NCBI RefSeq assembly: GCF_037975245.1
Contig: NC_092566.1
Location: forward strand, 15,307,501 to 15,325,000
Length of the DNA stretch: 17,500 nt
Direction of reading: 5' to 3'
DNA from: Apostichopus japonicus
Lineage: Eukaryota > Echinodermata > Holothuroidea > Aspidochirotida > Stichopodidae
Every line of letters begins with the position of its first letter. Within the stretch, counting starts at the first letter, position 1. Under the pieces are notes generated by a model. It ran no database searches. It was not told the origin of the DNA and saw nothing but the letters and a program-made list of their open reading frames with translations. The position numbers and the translations under genes are program-made. Shown piece after piece: positions 1 through 9,950 of the stretch.

Positions 1-981
1 AATAGCCAGCATATAGTTGCATTTTGAAGCGAACCAATTTCCTTCATTTACCAAATTAATCACCTTTTCTGTGATGTAAAAGTGCAAAGATTATAGTTTA
101 CAAGCAAGATCTTGTATCAGCTGCATTTGGGAAGTATTTGGTGTAAATACTTCATTATACACTTTAAATATGTTAAGGATTTGAACCTAAAACAACTTTA
201 ATTCTTGTAACGATAATTATGAAAAAAACGACATTTACTTCTAAATATCGCTTTTTAGCCATTCTTACGCAAACTAAATATTGTGACTTGCTACATTTAC
301 TTATAGACTCAATATAATGATTGAAGGTTCAAACAATAACATGTACCGTTTGAAATTGTTCATTTCTATTGATTTCGTCCCCAAAAGGAAGGAATAAATG
401 TTGGGCTGTTTCTTGCGACATCTCGTGCAAGACTTCGCCACCAAAGATGTTCCAAAACTCCATATTTCTGCTCTAACCGATGTCAACATTTCTAATTGCT
501 CGGTAACAATTTTTTTATCATCCTGTTTGTACAGTGTTTGATTTTCTGATTACAATTTTGGTGGAGTCATGATTGACCTTATTCTTAAATGGCTATGCTA
601 AAAGTCACACTGATACGTCATAAGGGTACTACCCATTGGTTATTCATTTGCCTCTGTTACCGTCGGTGTAACGGTAGGTTAAGTGGTTTTGAACATTGGA
701 AAAAAATTACATACGACCTGGGAAGAATAAGACCAATACTGCGGGTGTTCACTCCCCCCCACCCCTCCCCTCCCTTTCGACCTCACACAAAGTATTTTAT
801 AAACACAATCATAATTTGTGGTCTTAATATACCTCAAAATGCACCATTTGAAGTCTAAACTTTTATTTTTCTACCCTTCCTTAAAGGTTCCATGCCCCAA
901 CGTGAATCAATCGGAGGGGGCGGTGGGTGGGGGAGATGATAATTTGGACACCACCTTTGAAGTACTGTGCACGTCATTTCG
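1..981 (+). repeat. Direct repeat copy 1 (left part truncated by window edge)
   Basis: This stretch is repeated almost base for base at 9951-10936, with only scattered substitutions and short indels (for example, a few extra bases near 10043). Identity stops just after the motif GTGCACGTCA(T/C)TTCG. Because the copy begins at base 1, its true left end is unknown. Bases 712-981 correspond to the outer part of the left arm of the inverted-repeat element at 10666-13958. The unit therefore contains one end of a transposon plus about 700 bp of adjoining sequence. It carries a poly-C run near 748-760. Together with copy 2 it brackets gene A. Confidence 0.9.
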
Positions 982-1859
982 AGCACCCCCCCCCCATCCA
1001 CACATACCTTGAAAAAATTTTCGCGCCCGGATGGGTTGTCATCCTGAAAAGATGCCCGAACTATAGAATGTCTCGTATGTTTCTGAGAAAACTGATCTCA
1101 GACGTTGGGCGCTTTGATATTATGTTTATTATATATTGAGTGTACTTTGCATCTTTTCCATTTGTATTATACTAGAAGACATTGAATGTTGTTTGCACTT
1201 CAGGTTAAATGTTATTCAAAAATTCTGTATAACAAAACAACAACAAAATTCTTAGAGGGTTGTGAACGGGGAGCAGAGATGAAGGAGATAGACAGAGGGG
1301 GGGGGGGGCGGGGAATTTCGACTTAGGCGGGAGGGTTAAGTAATTTGGGAAAGAGGAACGGAGAGGACCGAGGGGAATATGAGAAGATTGGTGGGTGCGT
1401 CCGGGTAGCTATAGGTAAGGGGAGGTAGGGAGGGAAGGGAGAAGAGGGTAGCAACGGAGGGATGGAAGAGTTCAAGATGTCTCGTGTACTTGCGGTGAAA
1501 GATGTAGTTGTTTTCCTGCAGAGTAAAGAGGTACAGCAATTACAGTTCTTGTCTATGGGGACACGCCACTGTCGGATTGAATCGTTAAACTCTTCCAGAT
1601 ATTTCATAGTATCCTTTCCGTTGATAAATTATTGGGTCTTATATTGGAATTGTCTGGCCTGAAACAGTGGCGTCGGTAACTAGGTCACGGGCCCCATTTT
1701 TGAAAACTTTATTTGTCGTTAACCATGTATTAAAAACATTTTCACCGGCCCATCTAATTGCGCTCGGTCCCCGAGTCTCTACCCCTCCCAGTCCCCCTGA
1801 CAAAGAGTCCCTCTCCCTCGTCTTGGTCCTGAAAGGTGAATAATACGATGCTGACAATA
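982..1859. other. Intergenic stretch with G-rich and purine-rich tract
   Basis: No gene is recognised here. It contains a poly-C run near 983-993, a poly-G run near 1299-1310, and a strongly purine-rich plus strand from about 1255 to 1470 (G/A repeats such as GGGAGG). The reading frames across the purine tract are low-complexity shadows rich in Pro/Ser/Leu. Such a tract could form triplex (H-DNA) or quadruplex structures, but that is inference. Confidence 0.6.
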
Positions 1860-2165
1860 CAGACGCGTAGCCAGGAATTTGCCAAGGGAGGGGCGAAGAT
1901 GTCGAAAAAATTTCAGAGCCGTAGATACGCCATTGCATACTATCTAAGCGTGGCGCCACCATGGGTTGGCGCGAAGCGTACAAGACAATTTTGGCCTAAA
2001 ATGCCTCCCAGATCGCTGGAAATGGCACTTCCCAGGCCTTGTAAGTTGCATCTAAGCATTTTCTCTTTTGAAATTACTAGCGATATCATAAAAACATTAT
2101 TATTTTTTAAATATGCTCAAGGGGGGGGGGCGGCTGCCCCTTTTGCCCCCCTGGCTACGCGCCTG
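1860..2165. mobile_element. Non-autonomous hAT-like MITE, 306 bp, with 8-bp target duplication
   Basis: The left end reads CAGACGCGTAGCCAGG. The reverse complement of the right end reads CAGGCGCGTAGCCAGG, giving 16-bp terminal inverted repeats with one mismatch. The element is flanked by a perfect 8-bp duplication, TGACAATA, at 1852-1859 and 2166-2173. TIRs starting with CAG and an 8-bp target duplication are features of the hAT superfamily, although this duplication does not fit the usual hAT nTnnnnAn consensus. There is no transposase frame, so it must be mobilised in trans. An internal hairpin (GGCGCC...GGCGC, about 1952-1972) and a poly-G run near 2119-2128 are present. The perfect target duplication suggests a fairly recent insertion. 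It lies just downstream of the 3' end of gene A. Confidence 0.85.
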
Positions 2166-2226
2166 TGACAATATAGGTACACAAATACTCATCTTGATTT
2201 GCTCACCGAAAAGAGATCGTGCTTAC

Positions 2227-2232
2227 TTTATT
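2227..2232 (-). promoter_or_regulatory. Poly-A signal AATAAA of gene A
   Basis: On the minus strand AATAAA lies about 155 bp past the TGA stop of gene A (2388-2390). It is followed by a T/G-rich stretch around 2200-2215, as expected downstream of a cleavage site. The 3' UTR would then end near 2205-2215. This is the only canonical hexamer close to the stop. Confidence 0.6.
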
Positions 2233-2387
2233 TTCTGATTTTTATTCCAAAAAAGTCAATCCACCACCATTACTTGAAATCGAAACAATACTAAAGTATA
2301 AGGGAAATATTTCACTTGATAGGATGGGTGTCTATAGACTAAATATCGGTCAGTTTGGGTCAGATACAAGCTTCTTTCCCGCAGTAT

Positions 2388-2785
2388 TCATCTACCAAGG
2401 AGTGCACCTGCCAGGGAGCTATACCAGCTTCTCTCTTCAGGTGTTAGCTCGTCGTATCCCTCGGGCAGTCGCTCTCCTTCTTCGGCCAACACTCTCGTTT
2501 TTAACTTCTCTGCAACGTGTTGAGCAACATGTTTACCGACACTGTGTAAGAGAGCATGCCAGTCAAAACGCTCCTCTGGAGATAACTCAGCCATTTTCTT
2601 CTCGAAGTCATCTAGCATGGCATTCTCTCTGTTATCGTGTATGAGTTGTCTTTCCTCTCTCTGTTTTGGCTGGTTCTTGTTGTCGGCTGGTGCACCATGG
2701 TGGTGATGATGGAACAGTCTATGAAACCATCCGCCGCGGCGACTAAGGGCATCCGCGTCAAGAATTTCGTCCTCGATGGGAGCGG
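2388..2785 (-). CDS. Gene A exon 2: holothuroidin-like antimicrobial peptide precursor (main coding exon)
   Basis: This exon encodes residues 21-152 of a predicted secreted 152-residue precursor. The acceptor is ...TTATTAAAG at 2786-2787, with the exon starting at 2785 in phase 1. Joined to the G that ends exon 1 it gives Ala21, then APIEDE. In order the protein shows an acidic propiece (22-35), a dibasic site Arg36-Arg37, then GGWFHRLFHHHHHG (38-51). A charged spacer follows with possible basic sites at KQREER (61-66). Next come LSPEERFDW (88-96) with the helix HSVGKHVAQH (101-110), an acidic linker, and LTPEERSW (134-141). The C terminus is LLGR, where Gly-Arg before the stop is an amidation signal. 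There are no cysteines after the signal peptide. Exon 2 of gene B at 14365-14771 is a clear paralogue. Family knowledge: holothuroidins are short His-rich peptides from sea cucumber coelomocytes, thought to be cut from a larger precursor. The antimicrobial role is inferred, not shown. The AAAG acceptor is weaker than CAG/TAG. Confidence 0.75.
2391..2585 (-). repeat. Internal module repeat within gene A (LxPEER-W-helix, two copies)
   Basis: Module 1 (about 2499-2585) reads LSPEERFDW and runs on into a His-rich helix with VGKHVAQH. Module 2 (2391-2447) reads LTPEERSW followed by a short tail ending LLGR. The shared L-S/T-P-E-E-R-x-(x)-W start and the acidic linker between them point to an internal duplication. 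Module 2 of gene A is about seven residues shorter than in gene B and has lost the histidines. Confidence 0.65.
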
Positions 2786-3195
2786 CTTTAATAAGTAAAT
2801 AAATAGGAATGGTGGTTTATAAATGAAGATTCTTTTGATTTGGATTAATAAGAATGGTAGTGTATAAATGTGGATTGCTTATGATTTGGTGGACATTTTT
2901 GCTTTTTTTTCAGGATGATCTAGTCAGAATAGTCTTGATATCTTATAGTACGAGAAAATAAACACAATTTTGTATTTCCCTTTTTTTTTTAATTCTTTGG
3001 ACATAATTCAGTCATACAGTTTGTTAACGTCTGAAACAAGACTTTAACAATCCAGTTAGGATGATTTCAGCGCCACAGATCAGACCAATTTGTCAAAAGA
3101 TTGCTTTCGGCAGAATTAAGTCTTGACATTTTATAGTCCATGAATAGATATAATATGTTGGTGCAGATGTTTATGCAGCGCGTCTGGTTTGCAAG

Positions 3196-3402
<207 letters not shown>

Positions 3403-3403
3403 G

Positions 3404-4262
3404 GTTTTTTATTTCTATATTTCGCATTATACCGACGGTCTCGCTGCGCTTTATAAGAAACTAAATGAGTACAAAACTACAGCATGGTAGAACCAAAACT
3501 TAAACATTTACCAAATGGATCGAAAAATTACAAGGTTCAATGAGGGTAGCACGTGAATAAGTGAGTTTTTCATACACTTTATAAATTGTCTATGTTAGGG
3601 GCATTCCTAATGTGGGTGGGAGAGTTTTCCAGAGTTTTTGGGGCCGAAAATTGAAAAGAACGCTTCACCGTACGTCTTAGTTTTCACTTTAGGTGGCTTT
3701 AGGAGAATATATAGTACTGTTAAATCTGAGTGTGCGAGCTGGGATTTGTAAGGTGAGTAAGTTGGAAATATAGTTTGGAGCAAACCAAGGATGGCTTTGT
3801 AAATGAGGGAGAGAAGTTTGTACTTTATTCGTTAAGAAACCGGAAGCCAGTGAAGTTGGTGGAGAATAGGTTCACTGTGGGATCTGTTATCTGTGAGGGT
3901 AACTAATATAAGGGCGGTGTTTTGAATGCTCTGAAACTTAGAGATTTAGTTTAAGCAGGAAGACTATATAAAAGTCTGCCACAACAGTCAAGTATGGATG
4001 GTACAGAGGCATGGATAAGTGTCTCAGTCGACTTGTGATCCGGATATTTGCGAATTTGTCTAATTCGTCTGACAGGATGTGAGGCAGAGAAGCAGATTAT
4101 ATTTACATGAGAAACCAAATGGGCCACCAATGTGAGTGTAAAATAACACCCATATCTTTAACAGCGGGAACGGGAGATATACAAGAACCGCTAATCTTAA
4201 CGGAAGTTACAGGGGTGGCATATTCACCATTAACTGTGTTAACTTCTCTGGACTGCTCCTTT
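3404..4262 (-). pseudogene. Decayed CR1/L2-like LINE reverse transcriptase, C-terminal part
   Basis: Minus-strand translation, with frame changes and stops, gives landmarks typical of the region after the RT catalytic core of CR1/L2-type non-LTR retrotransposons. These are AVKDMGVILHSH (about 4132-4168), then ITSRL and IQNTA(L)ILVT. LHQLHWLP follows at 3841-3864, then RIKYKLLSLIYKA, and KTYGERSFQFSAPKLW around 3630-3690. The order matches the usual ...VRNLGV...QNAAARL...LHWLPV..R...YGERAFS.AAPKLWN... layout. At least one in-frame stop follows LHWLPVS and several frameshifts are needed, so it is dead. The YADD core and endonuclease are absent, as expected for a 5'-truncated insertion. It sits in the gene A intron in the same orientation as the gene. 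Confidence 0.75.
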
Positions 4263-5300
4263 AATGTCTAAATTGAAAAGTTGGCCCCTCAATGCATGCT
4301 TTAATGTTATCATTGTTAATACATTGTTTTATAAATTCTAATAACTGCTCCAAAGAAAAAAATATCATTTTAAATTTATGTAAACAACCAAGCACTTTTG
4401 GATGATATTCAATAGCATTTGCCACTGAAAAATTGGCAAAAATGAAAAACAAATCTGACATAATTATGTAACCATGTAAGGATAAACCTCAGCCCGTTGA
4501 GTTTTTTGTTGCATCTGAGGACACAATGGTCTGGGTATTACTAACTATACACGGTTCAGTCAAAAAGATCATTTTACAAGTATTATTGAAATACAAACTG
4601 GACGTGTCGCAGTGTAAGACAAAATCATTGAAGCAACAGGTCCCATCTAAGGGTAAAACATGCCAAGGTTGTAAACGGCATCTGATTTGGAGATCACAAA
4701 TGATTGTTCATCCAAAAGTGAACTTGAAGCAACCAGGCTGACAAATCTGGTATCGAAGGAGCACATTGACTAATTTTGTTCTTTAATTTTCTTCTCCAAA
4801 ATTTAAATCCAACATTTTACTTCAACGTTGGATGGATGGATCTAAATATGAACACATAAAATAGTGATTCCAAATAAAAAAGGCGATTACTAAAGTTTTG
4901 TATAACTTCACATCTCCTTTATAGGCCCTATAGGTTAAAATGAGAATATCCAATTGAATCCAAAGTCATAACATATAAGGCGAGAACTTGAATACCGCGA
5001 AAAATATACAGTACTTTGCCGGCGGAGTGCAACTATGGCATGGCAGCTGTTTGCTTCAAGTTCACTGATGTTAACATCACATCATCTGTGACAATCTCTA
5101 CGATCAATATGTCGAATAACCTACACTATATACAAATTGTATACCACACATTTGGCCAGGATACTTAGAATTTTGTTTCTCTTTCGTCTGTCAAAAAGAA
5201 ATTTTCCCTATAGCTATATATCCTTTTAAAGCAAAATGTATCAACGTGATTGGATACGCTGGTTTATCACAAGTTAAACACCTCATAAAAAGCACAAAAT
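4263..5300. other. Intron sequence without recognisable genes
   Basis: AT-rich sequence with only short open frames. The longest (4526-4741 plus, 71 codons, and 4261-4461 minus, 66 codons) show no signal peptide, domain or splice context I can recognise. The minus-strand 4261-4461 frame abuts the LINE remnant but does not read as reverse transcriptase. Confidence 0.5.
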
Positions 5301-5319
5301 CTTCAAAGTTCACTTTTTT

Positions 5320-5535
5320 TTTTATTCCCCACATCTAACCCCGTACCCTCCGCTTCCCATATAACTGTTATAACCCCCTTATTTCTCCACACCTTTCTGT
5401 CTTTGTCCTTTTCTAATTTATTCTCTACCCTCTTCCCTTAATCCTCTCTTTGTCCCTCGGCAGTTTATCTCCTACCTCTCCTCTTCCCCTGTTGGTCTCT
5501 TTCTCTTCTCCATCCCTTGTCTACTAATCCTCTTA
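5320..5535. repeat. Pyrimidine-rich tract
   Basis: The plus strand here is dominated by C and T (runs such as CTCTCCTCTTCCCC and TTTCTCTTCTCC). It runs directly into the hammerhead-like motif at 5603. It is low complexity, with no gene. It could be part of the same element as the ribozyme motif. Confidence 0.6.
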
Positions 5536-5602
5536 CATCTATCTCTTTGTGTTCACCTTGCTCATTCGTGAATTTGTCCCTTCAGTTACTGTTACTTGTC
5601 AT

Positions 5603-5647
5603 TTGGCCTCTGAAGAAGATCCTGCTAGGACCGAAATATCAGGCCAA
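5603..5647 (+). ncRNA. Candidate minimal type I hammerhead ribozyme
   Basis: All conserved hammerhead parts occur in the right order. A 7-bp stem I is formed by TTGGCCT (5603-5609) and AGGCCAA (5641-5647). The core CTGAAGA (5610-5616) fits the CUGANGA consensus. Stem II is a hairpin with TCCT/AGGA paired around a GCT loop (5620-5630). GAAA is at 5633-5636, followed by TATC. The expected cleavage site is after the AUC at 5640. Stem III is almost absent, as in the minimal hammerheads of Penelope-like elements, which cleave better as dimers. Imperfections are an A-C mismatch and a possible bulged A at the base of stem II. Activity is untested, and no Penelope reverse transcriptase is visible nearby. 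The motif is therefore most likely an element remnant. Confidence 0.55.
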
Positions 5648-5769
5648 CTTACTTTTACACACTCTCTTCCACAGGCTCTTTTGTGGATAAGCAGTTTGCT
5701 AAAAGTTTTATTTTATTTTTGGTACAAAACATGTCAACTTCAAATGTTGTTATTTCGAAAATGATATGT

Positions 5770-7340
5770 TGAAAATGAATTCAACACCGTGGATGCTTAG
5801 AAAATATGTTCCTCGCTCACCGGTCAATTTGTTTGTAACAAGGATCATTCTTTTCAAATTTCTGCCTAAAATTAAGTTGTTCTTGACAACGTATTCTGAA
5901 CTGACAACACTGGTCTATGGCATATGATTTTATCTTTCAGCTATCTATAAAGTTAAGCCGAGATTTCTGACACTTTGTTCAGCTTGCAAACATTTACGAA
6001 CCACTCCTTCCTCCACCACCCTCATTTCCGCTATTTAAGTCGATATCGACTAAAATAATCATTGAATTTAAAAAAAAATTATTACTCAGCCATCTTACAT
6101 CCTACAACATTTATTTAGGTATTGAAATGTAGCTAAGACCATACGTTTGTGTATAAAACAAATAAAAAGGGGGGTAACTGTGATTTTTTTTAGTGGGTGG
6201 GGCTCAAAGGTCAAAGGTCAATCTGAAAATGACGTAATTTGGCTAAAAATCGATGTTCGCTTCAACTAAATCGTGACAGAAAATAAGAGTTGAACAAACT
6301 CCCCCATTATATTTGGTATAAACCCTAACATGTTTTGAACATATTCTGAGAATTTCAGGAATATATCTATAGAGAGTTCTGAGAAAAATGCAAATGTCCT
6401 TGAAATTTCCTGTAATTTGACACCAAAATCGTCCAAATCCGTTCATTTTTGATAAAGCACTCGTTCCCGAACGCTTCAACCTACGTACGTGTTTTTTCTT
6501 CTTATTTTTGATATTTAGGCCGCTCACTTCTTGATAATTGATAGTTATGACATAGCGCCCTCACATTCCTTTGTAAGTCGATAGCAACCGCCGTTCTTGC
6601 GCAATACTGTGTAAGAACGGCAATACTGAATGTTTAGTGTACATTTCAATGGACTTTTACGTAGTGGATATTTTCAAATAGGTCGTGACTGCACACAGCG
6701 TCCCAAATTACGGCCCAATAGGCCCTAAAGATGTGGGACGATTGGTCAGATACCTTGATGACGTCCAGGACCTTCTGGTCGAACCAGTTTATAAAAGGTT
6801 CGGTCCTTTGAGGACCCAGAAATTGTAAGTTCAATAGCGTTTTTTACAAAAATGGCTAGGCTAGGCCTAACGTTATGCCAACGTTAGGCTGTATTTGTAG
6901 AAAGTAAACAACATTTGTACTAAATTAAATCAGTCATAACTCTGTCAATCCTCAACAGATTTCAGAAAATATCATCTGAAAGAGCAGCCCCAGAAGAACC
7001 TTTATCATACAATTTGAAGTCAATTTTGAAGTCCGTAATGATTTTATTGTATTTTGGTGTTTTCCAATTAAAATTAAATTGCGACCTAATTTGCATATTA
7101 TAATTTGCATATATTTGGATTTTTTTATAAAATTATCAATTCCAAATATTGTTCCCTATGGATCTAAATCAACTTCCTAATAGAGAAGTTGTCCCTAACC
7201 TTTATAGCCAGCCCTAACAAGATAAGTGCCCCCAGACCCTAATTGTTTTCCCACCCCCAATGCGGAAAAGAAAAAGATTATTTAAAAAAAAAAAATGAAA
7301 ACGGCATATTTGAAGTATCGGTAAAGTAAAAACAAAAATG
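5770..7340. other. Intron sequence with short inverted repeats, no gene seen
   Basis: Mostly AT-rich. It includes a 9-bp perfect inverted repeat GCCGTTCTT (6590-6598 with 6613-6621, 14-bp loop) and a 10-bp one GCCTAACGTT (6865-6874 with 6880-6889, 5-bp loop). The minus-strand frame 6243-6527 (94 codons) is Lys/Arg-rich at its start but shows no family I recognise and no splice or signal context. Confidence 0.5.
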
Positions 7341-7351
7341 AAAAAAAATAA

Positions 7352-7411
7352 GACACGAACAAGTGATCTCAGCATTACAAATCATGTCCACCACCAACTG
7401 AGCTCTGAAGC
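7352..7411 (-). pseudogene. tRNA-like remnant (tRNA-derived SINE head or tRNA pseudogene)
   Basis: The minus strand reads GAGCTCAGTTGGTGG, close to a tRNA D-arm/A box. About 45 bases later comes TTGTTCG, at the spacing expected for the T-loop/B box. Between them TTTGTAATG resembles a Thr-type anticodon loop. A run of eight T follows about five bases on, which could end Pol III transcription. The T stem and acceptor stem do not pair, so this is not a working tRNA. The A-box side also forms a hairpin with ACCACCAAC and GTTGGTGGT flanking 7401-7414. Confidence 0.35.
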
Positions 7412-7519
7412 TCTTGGTTGGTGGTGATCCCTAATTTTTCATTTGCTGACGGTATATCGGTGAGACGCCACATCACTTTTGTATTTGTGTATGTTAAGAT
7501 CCTCCTGCAAGCAGGAACT

Positions 7520-7640
7520 CGCGAAGAAGCCTCATTGGCTTATCAAAGCCGCAAGCTGACCGAAGTCAGTCTCTTTGCACTTCAGTGCATTCGGTGCACC
7601 TTGCACTTCGGTGAAATCATGCAGGGATCAGAACCCTCCT
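7520..7640. other. Hairpin-rich short-repeat patch
   Basis: The plus strand has TTGCACTTC(A/G)GTG twice with a related GCATTCGGTGCAC between, plus GACCGAAGTC nearby. These give overlapping small hairpins. It lies beside the tRNA-like remnant and may be the body of the same SINE-like element. It also lies inside an open frame (7418-7831 plus) that I do not regard as a gene. Confidence 0.3.
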
Positions 7641-7933
7641 CGCATTGGATGCAAGTAAGACATTGTCAGAAAGGGCGTTCAATTAAAATTATTAGATTAA
7701 TTTCGGTTATAATATCAGTACACTATACAATCGCCTTAAAACATGTACGTAAACAGGCCTTTCTAAAAAAAAAAAAAACATGTATACAACTGACCTCTAA
7801 CAAACATCAACAAGCACTTGCAAATAAATGATGGTCTTATACTCTAAATGCAGAAATATGAAAGATACAATATTCAAAATGGACAACTTTCGACGGAAGA
7901 AAAATAAATAAAATAAAAAAATAAGCATCTTAC

Positions 7934-7994
7934 CGAAAGTTTTGACCGAGCAAACGATGAAGGCAAAGGCCAACAAACATCGAAGAAGCGCCAT
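7934..7994 (-). CDS. Gene A exon 1: signal-peptide exon of holothuroidin-like precursor
   Basis: ATG at 7992-7994 sits in a strong context (AAAC before, G after). It opens 20 codons plus one base: n-region MALLR, hydrophobic core CLLAFAFIVC, then SVKTF. The exon ends G|GTAAGA, a near-consensus donor, leaving phase 1. Joined to exon 2 the sequence reads SVKTFA-APIEDE, which places a good signal-peptidase site after Ala21 (small/neutral residues at -3 and -1). The open frame continuing past the donor (FGKMLIF...) is intron read-through. A TATA box and initiator-like site lie upstream. Phase match with two separate 3' exons and a separate signal-peptide exon are typical of secreted peptide genes. 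Confidence is limited by the 5-kb gap to exon 2. Confidence 0.7.
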
Positions 7995-8058
7995 GTTTCG
8001 TTTTCGACTAATTTAACTTCTAGACTTTCTGGAATGTTGAAAAGCGTCGGCAAAAAGA

Positions 8059-8096
8059 AGATTGAGGAGGACAGGAAACAAACACTGCTTTTTATA
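8059..8096 (-). promoter_or_regulatory. Gene A core promoter: TATA box and initiator
   Basis: On the minus strand TATAAAAA occupies 8089-8096. The initiator-like TCAATCT (8059-8065, fits YYANWYY) puts the start A at 8063, 33 bases from the first T of the TATA box. The predicted 5' UTR is about 69 bases, ending at the ATG at 7994. A TATA-driven promoter fits an inducible or tissue-specific effector gene. I did not find a clear kappa-B site in the 200 bp upstream. Confidence 0.6.
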
Positions 8097-8099
8097 GAA

Positions 8100-9365
8100 A
8101 AAAAATACAGAAATTGGAAAGACTAATTAATTAGAATATCTTTGTCGAAAAAAGGAGGGTAAAGTAAATCATGTGTTGTTGTCATTTTCCGATCAGAATA
8201 TAAATTATATTATAGTGTATGAGTATGATTTAAAGTGCCCTTAATGCCAGGTTAATGATGAAACGTTTCAAGCGACTCGAATTGCATAGCACGTCATTGG
8301 AAATCATGACCTTCGAATACATTACCATATAGCCTATAATACATGATTAACATATTATATATAATTTAGTTTTCTTTTTTTAATACTGAGAACAAAAACA
8401 TCTACAGTTGTCGGTTCCTCAATTTTTTTCTAAAATTATTTTAAAGTTTCTCAAAAAAGAGAGAAAAGGGTCAGTTTCATTCAATAGACGGAGCATTCAT
8501 GCAGAGACCGTGTAAAATAAAACGTATATGTATGCCAACGATTTTGCCACCGCTCACGAAGTTGCTGCCGGAGCCTGAGAAACTCCACCGGCGGTCATAC
8601 GATAGCTTAAGATGCCCTCACGAATGGCCCGATGTTTTAACGATCAGAGCCGAATTTGAACATTTCCTTTATCGTGTGTCCATCTGGTGTCAATTTCGGG
8701 ACAGTATGACGCAGGCATTAATACATATTTTCCAGCATTTATATTACATTCTTTCCTACTTCTTTATTACATTTGATCTACCTGTGACATCCTCACGGAG
8801 GTCAGTAGCATTAAGTAAGCATATGCTAAGTATTAATACTATGTACCTCACGCAAATTCAACAGTGACTATACAACATTATAAACCCTGACGGAGGTACA
8901 TGGTACCATCGTTCATTTGGCATGTCGGCACGGCGCAGCTTTCCCGGCCTGAGTATTCGTTTCGTAGTAAATTCATACCCAAAAACAGATATAGTTCCAT
9001 CTTGCCAAGTATGCACTACAAAGGGTGGGGGAGGGGGTACTCCCGGTATTAATAACATTTACCCTGACCCAGTCCTTGCCAGACATACATCAACACTTAG
9101 TTTAAGCAACAAACGTGGAAATATTTTGTCTTGAAAAGTAACCGAGTAAACGAGGACTCAATTGGAATCGAGATCGGATAAAGTGGACTCGATGTTTCGG
9201 GTTGTGGTGTGTGGCCTAGAATACAACCAGTGTATGCCCATACAAAAATCGAGGCCCACCTGAACATATAATCCACTTCTCGACCGATTTCATCTCGTGT
9301 ATATGACATAAAACAAATTCAGTTCCATCATTGTTATACCACATCTCACACTTAAATTAATTTTT
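8100..9365. other. Gene A upstream region, no further gene seen
   Basis: AT-rich near the promoter, with ATTAATTAATT-type sequence around 8125. The plus-strand frame 8499-8867 (122 codons) is the longest here. It has no recognised domain, no signal peptide and no convincing start context, and I leave it uncalled. A G-rich run (GGGTGGGGGAGGGGG) lies near 9023-9037. Confidence 0.45.
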
Positions 9366-9545
<180 letters not shown>

Positions 9546-9950
9546 GAAATCTCCTCGGGTATCTATTGAATATTTTACAGTTATCAATATGTGAAAGGCC
9601 ATCGTACTTCCTTCTAGATTTTAGATATATAAAATTATAAATGAATCATGACCCTTCACGGCGGATTTATTATTTGGTGAAGCATCAACCAGGAAGGAAA
9701 TAATTACATCCCTTGTATACCTCTAACTTTGTCAAATGTCAAGTGAAGCTTTGGTATATTTCCAAATATACTGAAGTACTATAAATTAGTTAGTCAAGGG
9801 GAAAGGACATGTTTTTACCTCTACTTACGGATAACCTTACACTTTGTGATAATTTATTGTACAGCAAATTGACCGTGACCATATTTTATCTTACATCACA
9901 TGATAATATATCTTTAATTCAATATGCTAAATGTTAATCAAGAATAAATT

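Noticed and set aside
4526-4741. 71-codon frame containing CQGCK, a possible zinc knuckle
   Set aside because: A single Cys pair with no matching second pair at zinc-finger spacing, and no recognisable neighbours.
7418-7831. 137-codon plus-strand frame
   Set aside because: It overlaps the hairpin-rich, tRNA/SINE-like patch and ends in Lys/Gln low-complexity sequence. No family is recognisable.
8499-8867. 122-codon plus-strand frame
   Set aside because: No domain, signal peptide, start context or splice sites recognised. Its length is possible by chance, so it is left uncalled.
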